DNA of 64,000 bases from JAEXOD01 sp963667875. GTDB lineage: Bacteria > Bacteroidota > Ignavibacteria > Ignavibacteriales > Melioribacteraceae. Position numbers and translations under genes: made by a program. The DNA is taken from assembly GCA_963667875.2 (NCBI GenBank), contig CAXXGC010000003.1:248001-312000 (forward strand). The letters run 5' to 3'. The notes under the pieces are model-generated. The model made no database searches. It was not told the origin of the DNA and saw only the letters and a program-made list of their open reading frames with translations. Shown piece after piece: positions 17,120 to 24,224 of this stretch (positions within the stretch are counted from its first letter, which is position 1; each line of letters begins with the position of its first letter).

Positions 17120-17371
17120 ATGGAATTGGAATGTTATCATTGCGGAAATGAAGATACTATTACTATAACAAAAAGTGAACTTAGCAAAATGACAGAAAAT
17201 CCCATAATAGGGAAAGAAGGTATGATCAGTCCTGTTTGTTTTGATATTGTGCCCAAAACTATACTACTTGGTATTTATAAGGCCGCTACGTCTATTGGTT
17301 TAAGATCTGAGGATAATAAGACAATGTATATTTATTGTAAAAAATGCGGTACTTATAAACAGATTGAATAA
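17120..17371 (+). CDS. Small zinc-ribbon protein, function unknown
   Basis: This 83-residue protein has two CxxC knuckles at its ends (ECYHCGN at residues 4-10 and YCKKCGTY near the C-terminus), forming a probable zinc ribbon around a ~60-residue insertion. AGAGGGG lies 8 bp before the ATG. It is followed 55 bp later by an FGE-like protein, and the pair lies between two ~230-bp direct repeats. No catalytic residues are visible; a nucleic-acid or protein-binding role would be typical of zinc ribbons but is not shown. Confidence 0.75.
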   Translation: MELECYHCGNEDTITITKSELSKMTENPIIGKEGMISPVCFDIVPKTILLGIYKAATSIGLRSEDNKTMYIYCKKCGTYKQIE

Positions 17372-17426
17372 TTTTACCAGTTAAAAATTTGGATAAAAAG
17401 TATTAACGAATGGAAATTAAAAAATT

Positions 17427-18425
17427 ATGAAATATAAATTACAACAAATATTAACTGACAGCGGGTTTAAACTAATTAATGAACCTGAAAAACTTATTAA
17501 ACTTATTAAAAATGAATTTGCCGGCAAAAAGAAAAAACTATTAAATATTATTGAGTTAACATTATTAAATGGAATGGCAAAAGAGATTAAAGAACTTGAA
17601 GGCCAAAATATTTATGATGTAAGATTAGTTTTAATTGAAGATTACGGTATTGTTGAAGAATTGGCCGACTGGGTAATAGATACCTGGTATTTTGTTTTTT
17701 TTAATAAAAATTTAAATTGGGCCGATGAGGATTTTAAAGAATTGGATGAAATTGAACCGGAGATGATTTTTATAAAAGGGGGTTCTTTTTTAATGGGTGG
17801 TTATCAATACGATGACGAAAAACCGATTCATGAAGTTAAACTAAATGATTTTTATTTAAGCAAATATGTAATAACAAAACAATTATGGGACAAAACTTTA
17901 TTAAATAAAAGTGTGTATAAAAATCAACAATATCTACCGGCAGAAAAAAAGTGGAATGAAATTCAAAAATATATTAACAAATTAAATATAAAAACTAATA
18001 AAAATTATAGACTTCCAACTGAAGCCGAATGGGAATATGCCGCTAAAGGGGGCGAGTTATCAAAAGGAAATATATATTCCGGCAGTAATATTATTCAAGA
18101 AGTTGGCTGGGTAAAAGATAATTCCGATAATGAAGTACATCCCGTTGGTTGTAAAAAAGCAAATGAGCTGGGTTTGTACGATATGACTGGAAATGTTTGG
18201 GAATGGTGCAGTGATTGGTATGATGAAAATTATTATGTTAATAGTACCGGTTTTAACGCAAAAGGTCCGGCTGAAGGAGAATACAAAGTATTACGCGGTG
18301 GCTCGTATTTGGATATTGATAAAAATTGCTGTGTCTCAGTTCGTTTCCATTATAATCCCGCTACCGGTTCATTCGGATTTCGTTTAGTGCTGGATAAAGA
18401 GGATTTGGGGATTTACTGTAAATAA
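17427..18425 (+). CDS. FGE-sulfatase (SUMF1/EgtB-like) domain protein
   Basis: A 332-residue protein: an N-terminal helical region (1-108), then an FGE-type domain starting EMIFIKGGSFLMGG, with RLPTEAEWEYAAKGG, LYDMTGNVWEWCSDWY, VLRGGSYLD and a C-terminal SFGFRLVL. The fold is shared by sulfatase-activating enzymes, EgtB-type iron enzymes and many non-catalytic binding proteins. The catalytic cysteine pair of true formylglycine-generating enzymes is not evident: after GGSYLD comes NCCVSVRF. No sulfatase is nearby. No signal peptide is seen, so it is probably cytosolic. With the zinc-ribbon gene it may form a two-gene cassette; its role is unknown. Confidence 0.85.
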   Translation: MKYKLQQILTDSGFKLINEPEKLIKLIKNEFAGKKKKLLNIIELTLLNGMAKEIKELEGQNIYDVRLVLIEDYGIVEELADWVIDTWYFVFFNKNLNWADEDFKELDEIEPEMIFIKGGSFLMGGYQYDDEKPIHEVKLNDFYLSKYVITKQLWDKTLLNKSVYKNQQYLPAEKKWNEIQKYINKLNIKTNKNYRLPTEAEWEYAAKGGELSKGNIYSGSNIIQEVGWVKDNSDNEVHPVGCKKANELGLYDMTGNVWEWCSDWYDENYYVNSTGFNAKGPAEGEYKVLRGGSYLDIDKNCCVSVRFHYNPATGSFGFRLVLDKEDLGIYCK

Positions 18426-18430
18426 TAAAA

Positions 18431-18462
18431 TTATCGTTTTCCCGACGCCGGGAAAACGATAA
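18431..18462. other. Perfect 14-bp hairpin after the FGE-like gene
   Basis: Arms TTATCGTTTTCCCG / CGGGAAAACGATAA around the loop ACGC, 5 bp after the stop. It lacks a T-run, so it is either a weak terminator, an mRNA-stabilising hairpin or another mobile palindrome. Confidence 0.65.
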
Positions 18463-18532
18463 GTGAATAGCAAATTTGTTAGTTTAGTAGTCTAAAAGCG
18501 GGCAAATTACATTTTTTTTGCTGTATTACATT

Positions 18533-18600
18533 GAACTTCTCCGAAGTTCTGTTATCTTTTGTTTGTTGGTGGTTACAGACATGGAATTTCTCCGAAATTC
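18533..18600 (-). repeat. Double-hairpin element, family DH1
   Basis: GAACTTC-tcc-GAAGTTC, a 34-nt linker, and GAATTTC-tcc-GAAATTC. Read on the minus strand, both loops are gga and the linker begins CATGTCTGTAACCACCAAC, matching the other DH1 copies. Confidence 0.75.
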
Positions 18601-18626
18601 TACAAAGCAGGGTAACAAAATATTAA

Positions 18627-18853
18627 AAACTGTGGAACAGTTTTATGGCTGTAACAAAACAAAAAAACAAAAAACCGTACTCTGGAAGAGTACAATGTAA
18701 ACCCACTTATTACATCCTTCCAAATGGTTATAAAATGGTAATAAAATTCCAAAAATACCATAAATTATTATAAAACTAAATATTATCTGCAAAATAATTA
18801 CCATAATTTATTGTTGTTATTTATTATTTAGTTATTTTTGTTATAAAATAAAA
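18627..18853 (+). repeat. ~230-bp direct repeat, copy 2 (contains DH1 double hairpin)
   Basis: Second copy of the repeat at 16875-17103, 1752 bp away. It begins with an intact DH1 element at 18627-18693 (AAACTGT-gga-ACAGTTT and GTACTCT-gga-AGAGTAC) and ends with TTG-N19-TATTTTTG, a promoter pattern reading toward the UDG-like/PIN operon. Confidence 0.82.
18833..18840 (+). promoter_or_regulatory. Candidate -7 box of the UDG-like/PIN operon
   Basis: TATTTTTG with TTG 19 nt upstream at 18811-18813, identical in layout to the box at 17082. The leader to the preferred start at 19097 would be about 250 nt, which is long, so another promoter is possible. Confidence 0.4.
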
Positions 18854-19096
18854 TTGCGGTTTTAGGCGGAAAATATTTTGGTTTATTTTTGCAGGGTTCT
18901 CTCCTAAAATGGAATAATTACTAAAACTGGTTTGCATAAAAATTTGCATTTGAATTAAATGAAAAAAACAACATATAAAAAACACTTCCAAGCCCACAAT
19001 AAAAATGTTTCCCTTGAGGTTGTAAACGACTTTAACGTGTTTAGAGATATTGCGGTAAGGTAAATAAATATTAAAATTATGGATAAAGGAGAGAAG

Positions 19097-20377
19097 ATGA
19101 CGGAAGAAGAAAATTATACCGCTGAAGAAAAACAGCAAATGTTTAACGCTATTGCAATTAAAATAATTGAAACTGAAGAGGGCAAAAGAGCAATTGCGAA
19201 TCTTGAACAAAAAAAGATGGAAAAAGAAAATATTGAAAATATTCGTAATCATAAATTTAAAGGACCTTGTTCTGATCAATGGGTGGGATGTATAATTAAT
19301 GAAAAACTTCAAGATGTTGATGGCGTAGAAATTGAAATTAAAGAGAGTAAAAAATATAAACGTGATAGTTGGGCAATATTTAAGAAAAGAAAAAATATAT
19401 TTGTAGAGACTGAAAATTACGAAAATAATCTATTGCATCAGGAGTCAGTGCCAAAAATTATTATTGTTTTAGAAAGCCCCCATAGTGAAGAATATGATGA
19501 GAAATTAGAACCAATTGGCCCTGCAGCTGGTTGGACTGGGAGTAATATTATTAATTATTTAAATAAAATATTAAAAAAAAAAGGATTAATAAATAAAAAT
19601 TGTTATAATTTGATTTTGATAAATGCAATTAGGTACCAAAGTTCATTAGGAGTTGAAACTGAGTGCTTTCGTGATCAGGTATTTCATGATTGTTGGAATA
19701 ATTTTGGAAGAAATGATTTTAATAAACGATTAGGGGCAATTTATAAAGAAAATGATATAATAATTAACGCGGCAACCAAAGGGAATATCCTTGAAACTGA
19801 AATAAGAATATTGGTTGAAATGGAAATTGCAAAATTAAAAAAGAAGTTATATTTACAAAACAATCAACAGTCTGATTTTGGTAATTTAGGATCCGATTTG
19901 AAATTAATACATCCATCAATGTGGGATGATAATGGTAAATTAGTGAAATATTATGAATGGAGCAAAATACTAAAAGAAATCATAAAATTTAATCAAATGT
20001 CTTTAGTGGATAATAAAGGTGTACTTTCATTACTGTATAATATTTATGAAGTAAAATACCCCGGCTTAAATATAAAATATAATTTTCAAGAAAATGGGGA
20101 CAGTACAAAAAAGACAGTTTTGAGATATTATGATACTATATTATTTGAGCTAGATTTTCATTATCCAATGATGAACTTAAAAATAAATAATTTTCTAAAT
20201 ACTATAGAATGTAGATTCTTTTATGATAAGTATTTTGAAAAAGGGATAATAGCTGTAAAGAATGATAATATAGAATTAAATATTAGATATTGTGATATTA
20301 CAATCGAAGAAATTGAATCTTATATTTTTAATTATCTTATTACGTTTCATGGAAAAATTGGAGCAATAGATGAATAA
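19097..20377 (+). CDS. Uracil-DNA-glycosylase-like domain protein (putative defence gene)
   Basis: A 426-residue cytosolic protein. I use the ATG at 19097 because AAAGGAGAG lies 4-12 bp upstream; an ATG at 19079 would add six residues. The N-terminal ~110 residues are charged and partly helical. Residues ~118-295 look like a UDG-superfamily fold: strand plus loop IIIVLESPHSEEY, a glycine-rich GPAAGWTG, LILINAIRYQ, and the late motif LKLIHPSMW, recalling the HPS motif of uracil-DNA glycosylases. The catalytic Asp-Pro-Tyr of canonical UDG is not seen. The C-terminal ~120 residues are unidentified. It overlaps the PIN gene by 8 nt, indicating translational coupling. UDG likeness is inferred from motif pattern only. 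Confidence 0.6.
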   Translation: MTEEENYTAEEKQQMFNAIAIKIIETEEGKRAIANLEQKKMEKENIENIRNHKFKGPCSDQWVGCIINEKLQDVDGVEIEIKESKKYKRDSWAIFKKRKNIFVETENYENNLLHQESVPKIIIVLESPHSEEYDEKLEPIGPAAGWTGSNIINYLNKILKKKGLINKNCYNLILINAIRYQSSLGVETECFRDQVFHDCWNNFGRNDFNKRLGAIYKENDIIINAATKGNILETEIRILVEMEIAKLKKKLYLQNNQQSDFGNLGSDLKLIHPSMWDDNGKLVKYYEWSKILKEIIKFNQMSLVDNKGVLSLLYNIYEVKYPGLNIKYNFQENGDSTKKTVLRYYDTILFELDFHYPMMNLKINNFLNTIECRFFYDKYFEKGIIAVKNDNIELNIRYCDITIEEIESYIFNYLITFHGKIGAIDE

Positions 20378-22478
20378 TTCAAACCAAACAAAATTATTTA
20401 GGCTGGCAGCTGTTTTATATGCAGATAGTAACTATGAAGTATCGCCAAAATTAACATTAAAAAGAATAATAGAATCGGCATTATTAAGTAATAATAACAA
20501 ACCAATGAGTATTCAATCGCTTGTGGATTATATAAGAAAAACCTATTCTTTATATTTGGATGAAACTGAAATAAATAAAATTATCGAAGATGAAAGGGAA
20601 AGTGCTTTTATAATCAATAATTCGAAATATGAAACGATTCTTTATTTGAATGAAAAAAGAAAACTATCGCTTGAAAATAAAATATCAAACAAAACAATTG
20701 ATTATTTTATCACTGAATTTGAAAATAATATGAAGTATCCCTTAGAGATGAATATTAAAGAGTTAATTAATAAATTTCTTTACCAACTATTTACCTCAAA
20801 TATTGAGAGCTTTAAAAAATTAATATCAAAAAGAGTAAATATTGAAGATCTAGAAGTAAATCAATTGAGTGATTATTCCATAGAAGAATGTAAGATAATC
20901 AATAGCTTTTTATCATGGGGAAATAACGAGAAAAATAAGGCTATATTTGACATTGCAAGTTGTGCTTTAGAATATTTTATGATTTCAAACAATGGTACTG
21001 GGGTAAAATTAAAACTTGATAATATAAAAAATAAAAGCTTTTATTTAGATACAAATATAATTTTTTGGGCTATGGGGATTAATGGAGAAAGTAGAAAAAA
21101 TAGAACAATTTCGTTTCTAAGAAAATTCATTGATTCGGCTAATGAACTTCTTATTTCTAAGTTTACTGATTCAGAGTTTAAAGAAACCGTAAAATATTAT
21201 GCTGGTAATATATCAAAATATCCAAATGGAATTAGTGTCAAGGATTTTAATTTTGAAAACTTAAACATTTTTCCTCAGAAAGATCTGTATAGCTTTTATT
21301 GTGATTGGTGTATAGGTAGAGTGAATACAAGTATTGAATATTTCATATCCTATGTGGATAGTTTATATGATGAATTTATTGTAAAATATAATATTACGGT
21401 TGAATTAAAAATTCCATTTGATCCTAAAATAATAAACACAAAAGAAAAAATTGATAATTTAGCTTCTGATATTTCAAATTATAAAAAGAGTTTTACAACG
21501 AAACTGTATTTTAACAGTTTGCTAACAGATGCATCCAATATTCATTTGATAGAAACAAAACGTGGGTCGCAAAATATTAATATATTTGATACAAAATATT
21601 ATTTAATATCGGCAGATACTTTATTTCGTCGTTGGGATTATCAAAGAATTGACGCTACTCCAATAGTTCTATTACCGGAAGAATGGTTAAGCATAATATT
21701 AAGATTTATTAATAGAACCGATGATGATTATGCAAGCTTTGTAAGCTTTATTAATTTATCTAATCGGGAAACTCAAATTCCTTTTGAAAAAATTTACATT
21801 GTTTTTGCTGGAATTTATGAAATGGCACAAGATATTGATACCAGAATCTCAATTGCTCAAAATATTGTTGAAAACAATTTTAAAGGTGTGATTGAGAATG
21901 GTCAAAATATTCAACAAATATTTGAAAATGCAAAAACTTGTGCAAAAACTGAACTTGAAAAGAGAATTGACGAATTAGAAAATAAGTCAGAGCAAAGCAG
22001 CAAAGAAATATATGCTCTTAAAACTGCTAAAGATTATGAAATAAATGAAATAAAAAAAGATACTAAAAAAGAGCTTGATAAAAAAAATAACGAAATCAGT
22101 AGACTATCTGAAGAAAATCGTGCTAAAAATAATAAATTAGAAATTTTGCATCATAAAATTATTGAAAACAAATTGATAAAATGGAAAAAATGGGGATATT
22201 TGGGCATAGCTGGACTATTATTTTTGTTAATAAATTTAGTTTTGATCTTTTGTTGCGAAAAATGTTCATTTAATTATATTCAAAAATTAACTGATTACAT
22301 TGATAAAATTCAAAGTCCAACTAAACAAAACTTTGCCGGAGAGATTTTATTTTGGTTTGTTGAGTGCCTTGGCGGCCTTTCATTTGGTTTGCTTACTTCG
22401 CGTTTATTCTCTAAAAAATCAATTAAAAAAAAGAGCGAACAGTTGAGCAAAGAACTGAAAAATAATATTGGTAAATAA
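20370..22478 (+). CDS. PIN-domain nuclease with coiled coil and two membrane helices
   Basis: A 702-residue protein. Residues 1-100 look like a winged-helix/HTH (MSIQSLVDYIRKTYSLYLDE). A PIN-like RNase domain follows: YLDTNIIFW (Asp227), FTDSEFKE (Glu269 or Glu272), LLTDASNIHLIE (Asp388) and YYLISADTLFRRW (Asp416) give the usual four acidic positions. A coiled coil spans ~525-600 (many E/K, heptads), then two membrane helices (GYLGIAGLLFLLINLVLIF, ~609-627, and ~658-680) and a basic tail. It is thus probably membrane-anchored with a cytosolic nuclease. It overlaps the UDG-like gene by 8 nt. A toxin or phage-defence effector is plausible but inferred. Confidence 0.72.
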   Translation: MNNSNQTKLFRLAAVLYADSNYEVSPKLTLKRIIESALLSNNNKPMSIQSLVDYIRKTYSLYLDETEINKIIEDERESAFIINNSKYETILYLNEKRKLSLENKISNKTIDYFITEFENNMKYPLEMNIKELINKFLYQLFTSNIESFKKLISKRVNIEDLEVNQLSDYSIEECKIINSFLSWGNNEKNKAIFDIASCALEYFMISNNGTGVKLKLDNIKNKSFYLDTNIIFWAMGINGESRKNRTISFLRKFIDSANELLISKFTDSEFKETVKYYAGNISKYPNGISVKDFNFENLNIFPQKDLYSFYCDWCIGRVNTSIEYFISYVDSLYDEFIVKYNITVELKIPFDPKIINTKEKIDNLASDISNYKKSFTTKLYFNSLLTDASNIHLIETKRGSQNINIFDTKYYLISADTLFRRWDYQRIDATPIVLLPEEWLSIILRFINRTDDDYASFVSFINLSNRETQIPFEKIYIVFAGIYEMAQDIDTRISIAQNIVENNFKGVIENGQNIQQIFENAKTCAKTELEKRIDELENKSEQSSKEIYALKTAKDYEINEIKKDTKKELDKKNNEISRLSEENRAKNNKLEILHHKIIENKLIKWKKWGYLGIAGLLFLLINLVLIFCCEKCSFNYIQKLTDYIDKIQSPTKQNFAGEILFWFVECLGGLSFGLLTSRLFSKKSIKKKSEQLSKELKNNIGK

Positions 22479-22549
22479 ATATGTTAAAGCAGAATTAATT
22501 AATTTTATCATAAGTGCTTTGTGGTTTTAATTGACGAATCTAATGTACA

Positions 22550-22795
22550 ATGTTGTTGGATGTTCCCAAAATAAAAAATAGTTTTCCATTATTGGATAAG
22601 AAGGAATTAATTGAAAGAGAACTTGGTTTTGAACCTATTTGGGAAGAACTCCCCAACAAAAATGCTTCGCGAATTAAGTTTACCAATACTCAGGTGGATT
22701 TAACAGACAAAAACTGTTACGCAACATATTACAAATGGTTTATTGATATTACGGAAAAATATTTAAGAGTTTTACCAGGTTATTTTAATTGTTGA
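22550..22795 (+). pseudogene. DUF4268 C-terminal fragment
   Basis: An 81-codon frame whose protein reads like the end of DUF4268 proteins: LDKKELIERELGFEPIWEE, ASRIKF, then DLTDKNCYATYYKWFIDITE. Full-length members are several hundred residues with an N-terminal nuclease-like part; none of that is present upstream. There is no clear ribosome site. It is best read as a decayed remnant of a defence-type gene, though a short stand-alone protein cannot be excluded. Confidence 0.5.
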
Positions 22796-22845
22796 ATTAA
22801 GTTTAAATAAAAGACTTTTGAGCAAATAAATTAAATGGAGGTATT

Positions 22846-23178
22846 ATGGCTAGTAAATTTGAATTATTAAAAAACTATAATCAAGAGTACTATTTTCACT
22901 TAAAAGCTGCAAACGGAGAAATAATATTGAGGAGTGAAATGTATTCTGCTAAACAGGGAGCAAATAATGGCATAGATTCTGTAAAAACCCATGCTCCTTT
23001 CGATATTTATTATGATAGGCTTCAGTCTAGAAATAGTGAATATTATTTTAACCTTAAAGCTGTAAACGGGCAAATTATCGGTACAAGTCAAATGTATTCA
23101 TCATCTTATGCAAGGGATAATGGAATTGAATCGGTAAAAACAAATGCCCCAACTGCATCTGTATATGACTTAACATAA
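22846..23178 (+). CDS. YegP family (DUF1508) protein
   Basis: A 110-residue protein made of two DUF1508 units: FHLKAANGEIILRSEMYSAK...GIDSVKTHAP and FNLKAVNGQIIGTSQMYSSS...GIESVKTNAP. This is the standard tandem architecture of YegP. GGAGG lies 6 bp before the ATG. The function of the family is unknown. It is the last gene of the accessory stretch before a 1-kb non-coding gap. Confidence 0.93.
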   Translation: MASKFELLKNYNQEYYFHLKAANGEIILRSEMYSAKQGANNGIDSVKTHAPFDIYYDRLQSRNSEYYFNLKAVNGQIIGTSQMYSSSYARDNGIESVKTNAPTASVYDLT

Positions 23179-23859
23179 TTATTACTTAAAAATGCTCAAA
23201 AGTCTTTAATTTATATTAAATCGTTAAAATAGGTGTTATAAGATTGCAGTTCAAGATAAACGAAATCCAAAATAATATTAAATTCAGTTATTTTCGCTTT
23301 TTTTATATGTTAAAAACAAAGTTATATTTAGAATGTGAAGGTTAATACTATGATCGGATTATAATTATGTAAACCTTTGATAAGAAAATAAGTATAATAA
23401 AATGTAAATAATTGCTTAGGTCTTCCAAGGTTTGTTTGCTTTTTTTTAAGGGTAGTATAGGCTTAATAGTGGTTTAATTAGTTGATCTATTATGAATTTG
23501 TATAATGAGTTTATTTTATTATGTTATATATATATTCTGTGGCAAAAATGGCACAATTTGAACTGCTTTATTTTGCCGTATAAAAAGAGGACAACCTAAA
23601 TTATGTTAATGACGGGTTTAATAATCATAGAAGAAAGTCTATAGTAAAACTGGCTTTAAACAAAAAAACCGCATTTCGATGAATGGGTTCCGCATTTACG
23701 GTTCTGCGGGCAGCCAGGTCTTTCACTCTTTGAGCAAAAACAATACAATATTACAAAAATATTTTTATGTTTGCAATATAATAAATTTATTTCGCTGTAA
23801 AATAATTTCTCAATTGTGTGATAAAAAACCATTCAAATTTTATCAATCTAACCAATGTC

Positions 23860-23924
23860 ACCCCGTCGGGGTTTTGTTTATTTCCTTTTTTTGTTTTTCT
23901 ACAATAATGTCATCCCGTCGGGAT
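23860..23924 (+). repeat. Double-hairpin element, family DH2 (copy B)
   Basis: ACCCC-gtc-GGGGT and ATCCC-gtc-GGGAT separated by 39 nt ending ATAATGTC. Both loops read gtc, unlike the loops of the other two copies. Confidence 0.75.
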
Positions 23925-24071
23925 TAACAAAATAAATATTGAGAGGGAATAATTCATAATTGATAGTTGTTAGTGCGTAGTGTTTTATAAAAAGATGCCA
24001 ATATATCCTCATGTTGAAAAAATATAAAATTGCAATACCTCAAATAGAGTATAGTGATTGTGATATATATT

Positions 24072-24110
24072 CCCCTCTCTTTTTAAGAGAGGGGATAAAG
24101 GGGTGAGTTC
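24072..24110 (+). repeat. CCCCTCTC/GAGAGGGG hairpin repeat
   Basis: 8-bp arms around TTTTTAA, followed by ATAAAGGGGTGAGTTC. A second copy of the same sequence near 32.2-32.57 kb is split by a 289-bp element inserted at its loop. Confidence 0.65.
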
Positions 24111-24172
24111 TGTTTTAAAATTATTTTATTTCCAATCAGTCTTTATAGCGGCAAGTTCCTTTATTTAAACCA

Positions 24173-24205
24173 AAAAACCACGCCTTTATAACGTGGTTTT
24201 TTCGT
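24173..24205. terminator. Terminator (both directions)
   Basis: 11-bp stem AAAAAACCACG / CGTGGTTTTTT with a 9-nt loop, A-rich on one side and T-rich on the other. It ends the minus-strand dehydrogenase gene. Confidence 0.88.
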
Positions 24206-24224
24206 AATATCTTTTTAACAATTT

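Larger units (their letters stand above)
18463..19096. other. Repeat-rich gap upstream of the UDG-like/PIN operon
   Basis: 634 bp with a DH1 double hairpin (18533-18600), the second ~230-bp direct repeat (18627-18853) with a promoter-like end, and ~240 bp of AT-rich leader. A 34-codon frame at 18959-19063 (starting MKKTTYKKHF) has no ribosome site and I do not call it. Confidence 0.6.
23179..24172. other. Convergent 1-kb gap with repeats
   Basis: No gene. It holds a DH2 double hairpin (23860-23924), a CCCCTCTC...GAGAGGGG hairpin repeat (24072-24110), and a GC-richer patch around 23680-23720 (CCGCATTTACGGTTCTGCGG) that resembles no gene I know. An 82-codon frame at 23679-23927 covers the repeat and is not a gene. 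Confidence 0.65.

Noticed and set aside
18300..18425. Possible diversity-generating retroelement target in the FGE-like gene
   Set aside because: The fold is one used by such targets, but there is no reverse transcriptase, no template repeat and no adenine-biased codon pattern near the 3' end.
18518..18700. 60-codon open frame
   Set aside because: It is made of two DH1 elements, so the frame is a by-product of the hairpins.
18959..19063. 34-codon frame upstream of the UDG-like gene
   Set aside because: Its ATG has no ribosome site and the peptide matches nothing; could be leader DNA. Conservation in relatives would change this.
16875..23178. Integrated prophage or integron
   Set aside because: No integrase, att-like pair, structural phage genes or attC sites; only direct repeats and accessory genes.
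23679..23927. 82-codon open frame
   Set aside because: It runs through the DH2 element at 23860 and has unlikely composition for a protein.
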